Positions 49,910-61,242 of a stretch of 64,000 nt of DNA are shown piece after piece (position 1 is the first letter of the stretch; the number at the start of each line of letters is the position of its first letter). The translations under genes were made by a program, and so were the position numbers. The notes under the pieces were generated by a model, which worked only from the letters and a program-made list of their open reading frames with translations, was not told where the DNA came from and ran no database searches. The stretch spans positions 1,614,883 through 1,678,882 of the forward strand of contig NW_015622546.1 in assembly GCF_000835495.1 (NCBI RefSeq), read 5' to 3'. The DNA comes from Cladophialophora immunda. Taxonomy: Eukaryota > Ascomycota > Eurotiomycetes > Chaetothyriales > Herpotrichiellaceae.

Positions 49910-51596
49910 TCAGCGTTGTTTCCTAGGCCACGCTCTCACAGCGAAATCTTCTTGGACGACCACTGAATTCGATCTCACTTTGATGGGGTTGAAAGGATTG
50001 ACGACAGTAAAGTCATAATGCCGCAATAGCTATCGTGGGATGAGTCAAATGTCTCCAAAGACAATAGAGAGGAAAAGGTTCCACTGACCTCAAAAACAGC
50101 TTTGCTCAACTCCATTAGCGCAATGCTCTTGCCCAGACAGCTCGATCTCCCGGTTCCAAATACCAATTCATTGATTCTCTCATACCCCTTAATCGTTTCG
50201 TCGTCGCTCTCGATCCACCGCTCAGGGTGGAAGGTGTCAGCGTCTGGCCCATAGAAATCCTTGCGGTGGCCGACTGCATATGAGGCCACTCCGACTTCAG
50301 TTCCCGGTGGGATAAAGACTCCGTTGATGGTTGCACCATCAGGGTATGGTGAGACTCGTCCTGCGAGACCTTGTAACGGCATAAACATCCGGAGGCCTTC
50401 TTTGATACAGGCCTGGAGGTAGGGTAAAGCTTGAGCCTGACTGTTGCTGATGACTGGATAGTCGATGTTACCAGCATCCACTGCAGCGGCAATCTCCTCT
50501 CGCAGTTTGCTGTACGTTGGAGGGCTGGTCAAGATATACAGGAACGTAGTCCGGAGTGCAGTGGCAGTTGAATCGGCACCTGCCAGGATCTGGAGCAGAG
50601 ATTCAACCTCACATTCCTGCTGGGAGAGGCCGTGGTTGACGAATGAGCCCAACATATCATCTACCTTCTTTGCATCAGGTCCAAATCGCTCGGCCACCGC
50701 CTTGTGGGCGACGCCTACAATGGCCCCGAATCCTATCTTGTCAGTTGGCTTGGGTGCCGCCCCTTGCATAAGTCGGCTGTTGAGAAACGCCAGAATTGTC
50801 GGGTGATTTGAACTCATCTCCATGATTGGATAGAATGCGGCGCTCGACTTGTGGTAATCGTAAAGATCTTCGTTCTTGATCAAAAATCCAATCGCCTGGC
50901 CGAAAGCGATTTGAGTCAGTATGTCAAGAGTGAAGTAACCTGCTAGCTTTGCAAAGTCCATGGCCTGATTCTTTTCAACGTAGTCTCGACGAATCAAATC
51001 TAGTAGTTCTAGTACTCGTGCATCGATATCTGCTTCAAGCCTAGGAACTTCTTTTCCGGTGTACTAAGAAAGAACGTGAGCCCCGTGGTCCATAACAGAA
51101 ACCCACTGAAAGGGTATCACGTACCCCCGGCATCAACTTCGTCCTGAGATCAGTATGGGCCTTCTCATCTGCCATGGACAGCAGATTATCTCGACGTGGA
51201 TCGAACTTCATTCCTCTGAACCAGCGACCCTTAGTGAAAGGTGATCTGGGGGCATTCATATGTCTTTGGATCACAGGGTCATCTGTCGCTATGTAGTCGG
51301 GGCCGATGCGTACAGGCGAGCCTAGCATTATTCGTGTGAACCAACGTTCTTCTTAATGAATGTGACCATTGCGCACCATATTTCCTGAGCGCGTCTTCAA
51401 CTGCCAGGTATAGGGTGCCCCTGCAGGTGTAGTAGAACATCCATAGAGGTGAGATAGCGGCAAGCCAAGGACCTTTGATGTGCTGGAGTTTTCGATATTG
51501 CATGTAGGTGGTCACGGTCCAATACAGCACGTACAGAACGATGCAGGAGGCGGCGATCAGTGAAAAAGAAAAGCCAAAGATGTCGGATAGAGCCAT
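49910..51596 (-). CDS. Cytochrome P450 monooxygenase (membrane-anchored, class II)
   Basis: Four exons, 51596-51377, 51321-51125, 51063-50089 and 50029-49910, with introns of 55, 61 and 59 bases, give 503 residues. A hydrophobic anchor lies near residues 5-30 (SLIAASCIVLYVLYW), so the enzyme sits on the ER facing the cytosol. The oxygen-binding I helix is AGADSTA at about 300-306, the ExxR pair is Glu361/Arg364, a PERW segment follows, and the heme loop FGTGRSSCLG carries Cys448. The overall pattern is that of fungal P450s near the benzoate 4-monooxygenase and pisatin demethylase groups; the substrate is unknown. It is transcribed divergently from the methyltransferase at 52717, which may point to joint control. 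Confidence 0.93.
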
Positions 51597-52716
51597 TGTG
51601 GAATCCTTCACATCAATGCTTGCAGTCTTTTGCGCAGCTAGGACTCAGGAACCAACAACACATCAGATATGGCACCCACCAACAGAGGTAACGTAGCGAG
51701 GAAGCGGGCGACAATCGGCGGCATAGCTATTATACGAAACAGCTGGGTCGATCCTGCATGGAGTGACCAGCATCGACGGCATCCATGGGACAGCAGTTCA
51801 AACCACTACTGCAGGCGGTGCCGACATTTGGAACAGGGCCGAATAGTTCCAAGCCCCATCCGCTTCCACGCCGTCGACTAGAAACAGGGACTTTGTGTAG
51901 AAGCTGCGTGCGTGGAGCTCGCCTGCCGATGCAGCTTTGGCGGCGTGGATTTGCACGTCTTCGCCCTAAAGACTCGGCCCGCGTCGCTTGATTTCGACGA
52001 CTTGGAGGGCATGCTTCTCCAATCCATGTATCGTTATCAATGCTAGTATAGGCGAATGTCTAGGCATCAAGGCCTAGCCACTTAGTCTTGCGCGGGGAGC
52101 TTCCACGCCGGGGAGGGCGGAATGCCCCAGCGATAGAGCTGACTGGCAAACCTACGAGTGAGTTCATCCAAGTGATCGTGACGTACTTCCGGCAGTAGTT
52201 TGATTGATATCATAGCGATAGATGACTGAATAACGCCAGCACCCCGTTTTGACGGTAAACAGAAGCTGTGTGCGATGTTTGCAAGGGTTCTGCCACGAGG
52301 GGCTGCAAGCCTATCTGGACCGACACGCTAGACCATGTGGCTGTCCAAGGTTGTTGTTCTGGAGGGCGTGTATACGAGAACTTCCTCTCCCGGTTGGTCC
52401 GACCAGCGGATGCATCCCTTCGTGCTGACAGGAATCATTCTTGCTCTCCACGATGCATGACATAGGGCCCAGGCTCTTCGTTCCGGGCTCTCCTTGCTTT
52501 GCGGATACTTGAACAGGGAAATCGATCTCCAGCCGTTCAACTCTGCTTGGGACATTTCATCATTGCGGACAGTATAAGCAAGTAAGACGTTTCTGAACCT
52601 GGTCCGCTTTCGTCTGAGCTCTGTCGTCCCTTTATCTCTCAGATTGGACTTGCTTGCGACCTAGAGTGTATGGAAACCAAGCCATCGACTCGGAGTAACC
52701 GCGCGAGATCGCGACC
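51597..52716. other. Divergent promoter region of P450 and methyltransferase
   Basis: About 1.1 kb between two genes that point away from each other. No coding frame is convincing. A shared control region is possible. Confidence 0.5.
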
Positions 52717-54095
52717 ATGGCAGAAGAGGAGGAAGTAGGCGACATCGAAGTGCGCGAGGATATGTCGGTATGCATCCCAAGCGCTTGAAATACGTCCTTG
52801 GTGGTAATCACTCATCCATTGCAAAGACGCTGAACGACAACGACTCTGGGTATTATGATGACGATGCGTGGGTTTGGAACAATCCGGCCAAAGATCTCCT
52901 TCTGACCACGGTAACAGTGAGTCGTCAACGAGGTCTGTAGCTTCAAGTATTTATGATTATGAGCGATCTCATGGACGGACATATCATGCGGTAAGCTTTT
53001 ATGCACACTTTTCCATCATACCAAGGCTCAAACTAACGTAAGACAGTACCATGCCGGCAGTAAGTCTGATGGTCTTCTTATGACCCATTGCTGACTATAT
53101 CAGAATATATTCTTCCAAACGATGAAGTACTGATATCTTGACCCTCACCATATTTATGTTGCATGCTGACTTGCTCCCCAGGCCGAGCAGGACAGGTGAT
53201 GCTCGATATACTCCAAGGGCGAAACCGCCAAAATGGCTAACCCAGGCAGGATCGATGTCATGTATCATGCTGTGCGCCTTTCGGTTGGAAACAGACTCTT
53301 CTTTGCCCCAGTGAATCCAACTTCCGTCCTCGACGTCGGTACTGGCACAGGGCTCTGGGCGATCGATTTTGCAGACGCACACCCGGAAGCCGAAGTCATT
53401 GGAACTGACCTCAGTCCCATTCAACCAGACTACGTGCCCCCGAACTGCCGGTTCGAGATTGCAGACGCAGACGAGGAGTGGACGTTTCGCCAACAGTTCG
53501 ACCTCGTCCATTCTCGTGTCATGAACGACACGTCCTTGAAGGACTGGCCTCATTTTTACCGGGAAGCGTTCAACGTCCTCAAACCGGGTGGCTGGGTCGA
53601 GTCTCAAGAGTTCAGTTACAAGCGGTACTCAGACGACGGTTCTCTGCCGGCAGATTCCCGTATCACTCACTGGGAAAACCTGTGGACGGAGGGAATTAGC
53701 AGGATCGGCCTCAAAGGCCACTGTGATCCTGACCTCGTGATGCAGCAGATGCGTGACGCAGGGTTCACGAATATCACAAGGATGAATTTCAAGTTGCCCA
53801 TCGGGCCATGGGCCAAGGACGCGGCGTTGAGGGACGCCGGCCTGTATGGATATGTGAATTTAATGGACGGTTTCTACGGGTTGAGCGTCAAGGTTTTTAC
53901 GCAATTTTTGGGCTGGACCGTCGAGGAGTTGGAAATCTTGCTTACCGAGTGTAGGCAGGAGTTGAGGCGCAAGGATATCCATGGCTACTGGCCCATGTGA
54001 GTTTGCATTCTACCATTCTACCGTCCTCGAGTCCTACTCACAGACGGCCTCAACGCAGCTGGATCATGTACGGCCAAAAACCTCTCCACCCTTGA
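52717..54095 (+). CDS. LaeA-like SAM-dependent methyltransferase, eight exons
   Basis: Exons 52717-52767, 52827-52849, 52918-52990, 53047-53059, 53104-53126, 53182-53195, 53250-53996 and 54059-54095 sum to 981 bases, 326 residues. The small exons restore the family's N-terminal order: acidic lead, SVASSIYDYERSHGRTYHA, YILPNDEAEQDR. The SAM site is motif I, VLDVGTGTGLWAID, around Asp94-Gly100, followed by GTDLSPIQP and FNVLKPGGW. The last exon adds WIMYGQKPLHP. Relatives include the secondary-metabolism regulator LaeA and many small-molecule methyltransferases; the acceptor is unknown. The first two introns are the least certain part. It diverges from the P450 gene. Confidence 0.85.
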
Positions 54096-54721
54096 CGGGT
54101 GCCCGAAGGAACTACCCTCCTCGGAACATTGTGATCCTCGAATAATCAGGGGATCTGCGATCTCTCGGTTTCGATACAGCGCCGGCGTCAGCATTGTGCG
54201 GAGAGCTTCGGCGGGAGTAGACCCAGTATATACCAAAGGATATTCGGCAACGGAAGGGGAATGCATTTAAATCTAGTCACCCCAATGACGCAGAAATGAC
54301 GACTAGGAAGCTCGGATACATGAATTGGCATCCCAGTTGCCTTGACTTCAATCAATGGTTTATTTCTGCCCCAGCATTGGAAGCCGTAGATTGGCATATC
54401 TGAATCGACTCCAGAAGTCCAAGTGAGAGGGAGCGAGGGAGCAAACTAGTTAATGCTAAAGGTAAAGGCGGCATGTTTAACTGACCAAGACAGACGCTAG
54501 CGTTGTTTTAAAGCAGCAGGCTGGGGTTGGATCCACATGAAGTCCAAGACGGCTCCGAGTCGCTTTCTCCGCGTCGCGAATCTTGTCGCATCTCGTTGTG
54601 AGCAGCCTACAGAGGGCGGCGCCTCTGTCTATCACAGCTTCACCGTGTCGCAAGCTTTCAAGTACGACAGGCGTCATTCGGCTTTGCTCTGTATCCGCTC
54701 TAGCATCGCCCCCCGCCCAAA
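54096..54721. other. Intergenic region upstream of HP1
   Basis: 3' flank of the methyltransferase and promoter of the HP1 gene. A 94-codon frame at 54537-54821 overlaps the first HP1 exon and intron and is not supported. Confidence 0.5.
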
Positions 54722-55699
54722 ATGCCTCATGGTTTTGGTGAGTTATCGTCACCCGCTCCACCTTGGCCTCAGCGTCACCATGCCTGTACGCTTTCGCAGA
54801 ACAGTCTTGACCAAATACTGAACGTCGCGTAGAAGACATCGATGATGCAGACGCCATCTTCCACGACCCAACGGATGGCGACCTTGAAGCAGAGGAACAA
54901 ATCAATGGGGAATTGAAAGACCAGGCTGAGGAAAAGAAGGAAGAATCCGACGAAGAGGAGGCGCCAGTGACTTCTAAAGATGCGGGCGATGTTCCGGAGG
55001 ATGACGTGAAGGACGGTGCAAGAGGAGAAGACGACGCCTCCGAAGATAGCGACAAGGAGGAGGAGGAGGATGAGGAGAAGGAGGAGGAAGAGGAAGAAGG
55101 CTCCGAGTACAGCGTCGAAGCTATTCGAGCTCACAAATTCCTTAAAGGCGAGGTTTACTACTTGATCAAATGGCAAGGCTACGGTGAACATGACAATACG
55201 TGGGAACCTGAAGATAACTTGTTACCGTAAGTCTGACCACTGCCGCAATGTCGCATCAGCGTCGCCGTCGCAAATCCAGCTAACACGACATGCCTTCTCC
55301 AGACATGCTCGCCAGACCCTCGCGAAGTACCACAAGAATCTGGGTGGACCGCCGGTTCCGCCCGTGAAAAGGACAAAGTCAAAGCAGAGGTTGCGTGGAC
55401 AAGCCTCGTCCGAAGACCTCCCGGCCACGAAGCGTCGGCGGCGCAACAACGGTGACGTCTCAGAGAGCCCCGGGGACAACCCCCCTGAAGAGACCGTTGG
55501 CACGTGGCTTCCTAGCAGAGAAGACTGGGAGAGTCTGGTGGTCAAGGTCGAGATGGTGGAGCGAGATGACGCCGGCCAACTACTCGCCTATATCAGGTTC
55601 AAGAATGGCAAACGGTCCAAAGTCGGCATGGATATGGTCTACAGACACTGCCCCAGACCGATGCTCAGGTTCTACGAAGAGCATCTGAAGTTCAAGTAA
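54722..55699 (+). CDS. Heterochromatin protein 1 (chromodomain and chromoshadow domain)
   Basis: Reads methylated histone H3 lysine 9 and packs heterochromatin. Exons 54722-54737, 54833-55226 and 55303-55699 give 268 residues. A very acidic stretch precedes the chromodomain at about 97-140, EYSVEAIRAHKFLKGEVYYL then KWQGYGEHDNTWEPEDNLL; the aromatic-cage residues Tyr98 and the Trp and Tyr of KWQGY are present. After a basic hinge (KRRRRNN) comes the chromoshadow domain at about 204-268, GTWLPSREDWESLV, used for dimerisation. The first exon has only 16 coding bases; its ATG has A at -3 and the splice restores the frame. This is the counterpart of Neurospora HP1 and fission yeast Swi6. It converges with the Rap1-like gene. 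Confidence 0.92.
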
Positions 55700-56851
55700 G
55701 ACAGGGACATATCAAAGGGTTTGACCGCAGAAAATACTGACGCTCAGCCAGTGGACCCTAATGAACCACCCTCTCTGCACTGTATATTAACCTCCCCCAC
55801 CTTTTCCACTCGGCAGATCAGGGCGAACCCGCCCAAAGGTTAATATTGTTTTGGGGACATGATGGGAGATTTGATGATTCTTTGCTGTACGGCGCTGGAA
55901 ACAAGGACGGGAACGAGGCTATGGGGTTTGGGACCGTGGACAACCGCCAACGGGGTTTGCGGTGGATGTTGGGGGATTTCCCGACATGACAAAGAACGAA
56001 GAAGAGCACAATCTGCCGACTCCTCTCTCGAGGCCGCGGAGTTGCCAGTGGAGCTCAGCAAAGCTTTTAAAAGTTGATGGAAGCGAGAACCGGTAAAGCA
56101 GAGAAAGAGTCGGGCTTTTTTCTGTGGTGTGGTGCAAGCCTGGGGTGACGGACTTTGATGGAATGGAATATGCCACTTGCGGCGCACGGTTCGGCGCTTT
56201 CCGAATCGAGGAATGTATGAAGAACAGACAAGGTTGATGACGACTTGGTTCGAGTTCAAGAGGGAGAAGGAGGCACGCAAGGAAACAAGCAGGGAGGCAA
56301 GCTTTGGATGACCAGCCGAGCTACGGCGGGAATGGCTACTCTTCGTCTGGGTTTGCGCAGCCCGGCACCGCAACAATTTCAGCGCCAACTACATTGTTTC
56401 TTGTTTCATTGCGGAATTGAGCTCAGTAAGGGTGGACGAGGCTGGCAAGCACTGAGCTGGAAGCAATGAAAAGGCAAAGTCTTCGCAAAGCGACCTTGGA
56501 ACCGATCAGGATACCACCGGCCAAAGCATGAACACTGGGTTCCTGCAGAGATCCTGTCGTGATAGCTGTTTCTTCTCTTTTTCTTTCCTTTCGCTTCTCT
56601 TCCTGTTTGACTTCTCGCTTGATACCAGCCAATTGATAGCCTTGCTCTGCTCTGCTCTGCTGTCTCTGGCCCGTTCGAGGATATCGCGGCTTGTGCATCT
56701 CAACATGTCACAATATGCGGTGCGCAGGCAACAGCTAGGCCGCCGTCTGACCGTCCTGATCTACAAGGTCGTGTCTCATCTGCTTCGGCAGGTCCAAGTT
56801 CCCATTGCGACAGAGGTTGCTGAGTGCTGTTGATCCTCACAAATCCTCCCG
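55700..56851. other. Convergent intergenic region between HP1 and Rap1
   Basis: About 1.15 kb between two 3' ends. No gene or repeat that I can support. Confidence 0.5.
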
Positions 56852-59800
56852 TCAGTCCTCCACAAACTCCGCTAAAAACACGAAGCGAGTATCACATATG
56901 TCACGTCCGTGTTTCCTCAACACCTTGGTCATGTCGCTTTCGTCCGGACTTAGGAGGAGAGAGTCATCCGTCTCGGTCCACACGCCGCGCATAGTCTGTG
57001 GAAGAAGACTCTCCATATCCAAGTCAGCTTCTGGTAGAACAGTAGACCTTCCGACGCCGCTAACTCGGTTCTGTCTTTGCTGCTCATTCATTATACGACG
57101 ACGGTTCGCCAGCATGATATCCACGACCTCGTTTGCAAGTCCGAAATCGAAGCTGGTAGACTCGACGGCCTTAAACAGCACAGGCTCCAGGTTCGGGACA
57201 TGTGGGTGCAAGCTCCGCTGAAGAGCAATCCATTCGTCCGTTTCGTGGCCGTCAGGCTCTGGTGAAGAACCTTCTCTGGTTTGCACCTGCTCTGTCTGCT
57301 CCTCAACTTGTTTTTCTTTACCCTTGGCATTTTCCGTGGGACCTGACATATCTCTCGAGGCCGGTGACGATCCCAAGGTCGGAACATGAGGAGGTAAGAG
57401 CAGAGGAGGTTCAGAGAAGCTGTGGTCTTCCGTCATGATCTCAAGTTTCGGGGGATCCCGACGGTGCCCGGATTCAGTTATTTCTCTGCCCCTCGTGACA
57501 TTCGTGTCATTCTCCATGAGATTCCCATGTTGACGCATCGCAGATGGGCCGAAGCCAACTACATCGAACCTGCCCAGTGGCTGCGGGAGTTCGAGAGCCC
57601 TATCAAGCCTGTCTTCGATGTCTTGAAACAGTGCCGCCGTGGTCCTCCCTTCATTGTAGGCACGAGGCAATTCTTCGGGTCCTGTTTCATATTCCTGGAC
57701 GGACTCCTGGGCGGTTTCAAACTGTTCAGAAGGCTGGTGGTGATACGATGCAACTGAGCCGCTGTTATCCGCATCCAGAGTCAACTCTGATCCTTCGTTC
57801 CATTCGTGCTCCTCATTGCTGTTGTGATGTTCTGAAACAAAGAGTGGCGAGTAAGCAGGATCGGTTCGTACACGCTTTGGTGGGTTAGAGGGGGTGGTAA
57901 GATGCGAGAGCTCATCATCCCATTTTAAGTCTGTCGTGGGAAGAGTGCGTGGCGGACCGGGTGCAGTATTCTCAGTGCCGAGTGAATGGTGCTGTTGAAT
58001 ATTTGTGCCCCCCAGCCCATCTTGCGGCTGCTTCCGTTTCCCTCCTGTAGAGAGTGGGAATGCCGCAGCAGCTTTTGGTGATGCGTCTCTCGCGCTCCAT
58101 GTTGACCATTGTGTTTGCGCATCGCTCTCCTTCGACTGGGCTTCTCCCATCTTTGCTGCCAGATCTTGCGACGGTTCCGTTTGACTTTGACTCTCCGATT
58201 GGAGACTGTAGTTCAGGGTCTGACCCTGAATACCGGATTGATTCGATTCCTGCGTAGATTGCGACTGTGAACCTCCTCCAGCACGCCTCTTCCTTGACTC
58301 GTTGGGCCCAGGTGGACGACTTGTGGTGGAAGGTTCCGGTTGGAATGGGAGAGGCTTGAGGCGTGGAATTTGAGAGTTGTCTCGGGGAAGAGGCGTTGGA
58401 AGGCTGGCGTTGCCTTCTGTGGTCAACAAAGGATCCGGCTGTCTGCCGCCAGCAAGACTAGAGTCTTCGAGAAGGATGACTTGCGTGCCAAAATCGTTCT
58501 GGGCATCTGTCACGGGTGGTGGTCTTCCATGTATGCCCGATTGTCCGTTGTCGACACTTTCGCCAATTGACCAAGTTGTCGATGGTCTATGATAGCCGTG
58601 TCTCCTCATAAATTTCGCACATTCGTAGCAAATAAGTTTGCCTTCGTTGTCATGTCGCCATTTGACACTTCCAACAGTAAAGCAGTTCGTACATTGGTAA
58701 GCTTCTTGGGTGTCAGATGTGACAGATGTTGCTTGATCATCTTCCGGGGCGCTGACCGGTTCAGATGCTTTAACAACTTGTTCGTTGGTTTTCCCAGACA
58801 AATAAGGAGCAACTTCTGACAAGGTCAAACTGTTATTTTCACAATAGTCGGGAAGAACTCTTGAGACAAAGAAATGCTTCCACTCTGCAGGGGTGTGGGT
58901 ACCACGGTGCTGAGCCAGCTCCTCCCATGGAGTGTCGAAGTCATCGAATTCCCAGCCGGCATACGTCTCTGCCATCTCGTAAAGTTCGTGATATTCCTCT
59001 TCGGTGAATGCTCCGCGGGACGGAGACTGCGGTTTTGTCGAAAGCTGCGCCTCTTTGCCGACGTCAAACTCACCTGCACGTTTGGATAGCTCAGGAGAAG
59101 TTCGCACGGTGCGGCTTCCCTCCCCATGCGGAGCCACAGCGTCTGGCAGCCTGTCTGCATCTCTGCCAACCGCGGCTGTCGTGGACCGATTCGGCGCAGA
59201 CTCAGGTTTGGCCCGTTCTTCCTCTCCATCGTCGTGTAGTTCTCGACGACGCTTCTTCTTTTGTAGAGGATGAGCTGGTCGCGCGGCAGGCTTATCCACG
59301 TGAGAGTTTTCAAGAGCAACAGCCTCACTGACGGGTCTCTTCTGGAATTGGGTATGTTTTATCCATCTATCCCGCCAACTCTGAAACGTATGTCTTGGAT
59401 TCACCTCTTCCATCTGCTTGTAGATCTCATTTCCTTTCCAGGCTCCTCCGCGGTCAATGAATGGTTTCATCCACTCCCACAGAAACCGATCGTCCTCTGG
59501 AGTGAAAGGCGTCCTTCCCGACTTTGGGGCTGTGACAGTACTACCAACAGGTCGCGAGACTCGTGAAGGGGCTCCGACTGCATGGTCGGCGAGATTCTCA
59601 AGTTGGCCATTGCGGATCGAGAGCTCGACGTATCTGTACGAGTGGGTTCCTGGCGCATTGTTCTTCCTGAGGTGGTCAACAAGCCTCACATCGGCGTCGG
59701 TGTCTCTGTCGACAATGATAGCGCCATTGAGTCGAGCATTCTGGATCATCTGCTGGCGCTGAGGGATGACGTGAGAGAACCATAGCCTTTGCCCCGCGAA

Positions 59801-59878
59801 CAGAGTCGCGCGAGGTTGACTGTCATTGTCATCATTGTGCGTGCGCGGCACACCATGATACACAATGTGGCCTGACAT
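56852..59878 (-). CDS. rap1: Rap1-like telomere protein with an internal GATA-type zinc finger
   Basis: An intronless gene for 1,008 residues. Rap1 binds telomere complexes and supports silencing. In order: a BRCT-like N terminus at about 18-95 (LFAGQRLWFSHVI ... NGAIIVD), a Rap1-type Myb domain at about 120-180 (RTPFTPEDDRFLWEWMKPF ... TFQSWRDRWIKH), a basic KKKRRR patch, a second Myb-like helix bundle at about 288-350 (FTEEEYHELYEMAETYAGW), then a four-cysteine finger Cys396-x2-Cys399-x17-Cys417-x2-Cys420 with KWRHDNEGKLICYEC, which has the spacing of GATA factors. A long disordered Ser/Gln-rich region follows. The C terminus, about 910-1008, has the Rap1 C-terminal pattern ending GVWTETDDSLLL ... 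VLRKHG. It diverges from the cytochrome b5 gene. Confidence 0.88.
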   Translation of the reverse strand: MSGHIVYHGVPRTHNDDNDSQPRATLFAGQRLWFSHVIPQRQQMIQNARLNGAIIVDRDTDADVRLVDHLRKNNAPGTHSYRYVELSIRNGQLENLADHAVGAPSRVSRPVGSTVTAPKSGRTPFTPEDDRFLWEWMKPFIDRGGAWKGNEIYKQMEEVNPRHTFQSWRDRWIKHTQFQKRPVSEAVALENSHVDKPAARPAHPLQKKKRRRELHDDGEEERAKPESAPNRSTTAAVGRDADRLPDAVAPHGEGSRTVRTSPELSKRAGEFDVGKEAQLSTKPQSPSRGAFTEEEYHELYEMAETYAGWEFDDFDTPWEELAQHRGTHTPAEWKHFFVSRVLPDYCENNSLTLSEVAPYLSGKTNEQVVKASEPVSAPEDDQATSVTSDTQEAYQCTNCFTVGSVKWRHDNEGKLICYECAKFMRRHGYHRPSTTWSIGESVDNGQSGIHGRPPPVTDAQNDFGTQVILLEDSSLAGGRQPDPLLTTEGNASLPTPLPRDNSQIPRLKPLPFQPEPSTTSRPPGPNESRKRRAGGGSQSQSTQESNQSGIQGQTLNYSLQSESQSQTEPSQDLAAKMGEAQSKESDAQTQWSTWSARDASPKAAAAFPLSTGGKRKQPQDGLGGTNIQQHHSLGTENTAPGPPRTLPTTDLKWDDELSHLTTPSNPPKRVRTDPAYSPLFVSEHHNSNEEHEWNEGSELTLDADNSGSVASYHHQPSEQFETAQESVQEYETGPEELPRAYNEGRTTAALFQDIEDRLDRALELPQPLGRFDVVGFGPSAMRQHGNLMENDTNVTRGREITESGHRRDPPKLEIMTEDHSFSEPPLLLPPHVPTLGSSPASRDMSGPTENAKGKEKQVEEQTEQVQTREGSSPEPDGHETDEWIALQRSLHPHVPNLEPVLFKAVESTSFDFGLANEVVDIMLANRRRIMNEQQRQNRVSGVGRSTVLPEADLDMESLLPQTMRGVWTETDDSLLLSPDESDMTKVLRKHGRDICDTRFVFLAEFVED

Positions 59879-60673
59879 TGACTGCCGGGTGGTGAGGATG
59901 AGGGGGTTTACGGCAGGGTTATCGTTGCATCTTGGGGGCGCAGGTGGTGTGCAATTGTTTACGGAGGATGGAAATCAACAACGACAACCTCTCCGCATTT
60001 TTGGTCCTGTCCGCGACCTGCCCGCACGAAACCACGTGATGTTCTTGGACCTCTGTCTGGATACCTCGCGAGCTCGCTACCACCCGCGCACGCCCCAGAT
60101 TTGTTCCTGAAACGAGATACGGAATACGTCCCACATCCCAAGGAGCCTCCCAAGAAAGGCAAAACACCCCGAGCAAAGAGCGAAACACAGGGCGGAATTG
60201 AGCGCGAGTATAGACCAGAGAACAAGTCGGTGGGAGACGGCAAGTTATCGGAAGCGGGCTGACAGGTTTGGGGCATCAAGTCCCGCCTTGTTGGACCTTA
60301 TTATCACCTGGGCTCCGATTCGTGTGCCGAATTGTGCGAGGTCAACGGGATTGTGTACATGGTGGTTGCTGTGGCTCCACCATCTGGACCCTGCGGCGCT
60401 GGCCTCTCAGTTTCTCTCAGTTTCTCGGCTGCTGCTGGCTTAATTACTGCCACCACTGCTTTCCCCGACCGACAATTTGGCACTTCTCTTCACAAAATCA
60501 ATTAATAGATTCCTTCCCCTTCAATTGCACCCTCGCTGCTCCCTGCGCGTCCCTCGTCCATCGCCTTCGCACCTCCACCGAGTCGAGCATCATCCCGATC
60601 CTCTTCGTCGACCTCCATTCAATAGAAGCCGTCGTCCTCATCTCACGCAGTCCCCAACCCCATCTCCTCAGCC
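59879..60673. promoter_or_regulatory. Divergent promoter region of Rap1 and cytochrome b5
   Basis: About 0.8 kb separates two ATGs that point away from each other. The cytochrome b5 side is pyrimidine-rich from about 60500. Start sites are not determined. Confidence 0.45.
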
Positions 60674-61242
60674 ATGTCTCAAGACCTCACATACGCCGAG
60701 GTGTCCAAGCACAACACCAAGAAAGATCTCTATCTGGTCATCCACGACAAGGTCTACAATGCCTCCACTTTCATTGATGAGCATCCGTATGTGACATTGT
60801 GTCTCCAATGTCCCCAATGCCCTCCTTCATTCCCCCACTGCTGGTGGCCCCACATTGCGATTGACATTTGACGATGCTTCCCAATCTCCATCCTCCAGCT
60901 ATGTCGATGAGTTCGTGACTGACAATCGAGCGTGAATGTTCTAGTGGTGGTGAAGAAGTCCTCCTCGACGTAGGAGGTCAAGACGCAACCGAAGCATTTG
61001 AAGATGTCGGCCACTCAGACGAAGCCCGGGAGATCCTCGAAGGCCTCAAGGTCGGCTCCCTGAAGCGCGTTCCAGGTGACCCAGCCCCCAAGGTTGGCGC
61101 CACTGATAAGATCTCTGCTGGTCCTGGTGGAAAGGGCGATGCTGGCACCGGCATGGGTGTAGCCATGTACGCTGTCCTCTTGGTCGGCGCGGCTCTGGCA
61201 TATTTCGGATACACATACATGCAAACCCAAGACAAGAAATAG
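60674..61242 (+). CDS. Cytochrome b5, tail-anchored
   Basis: An electron carrier for ER desaturases, sterol enzymes and some P450s. Exons 60674-60786 and 60945-61242 give 136 residues; the 158-base intron splits the heme-binding HPGG motif. The axial heme ligands are His37 (HPGG) and His61 (GHS). A Gly/Lys-rich linker leads to one C-terminal membrane segment ([18 protein letters not shown]) and a short charged tail (QTQDKK), the usual layout of ER tail-anchored b5. The start [14 protein letters not shown] is at the family's usual position. It could support the P450 in this window, as for any ER P450, but nothing links them specifically. Confidence 0.95.
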
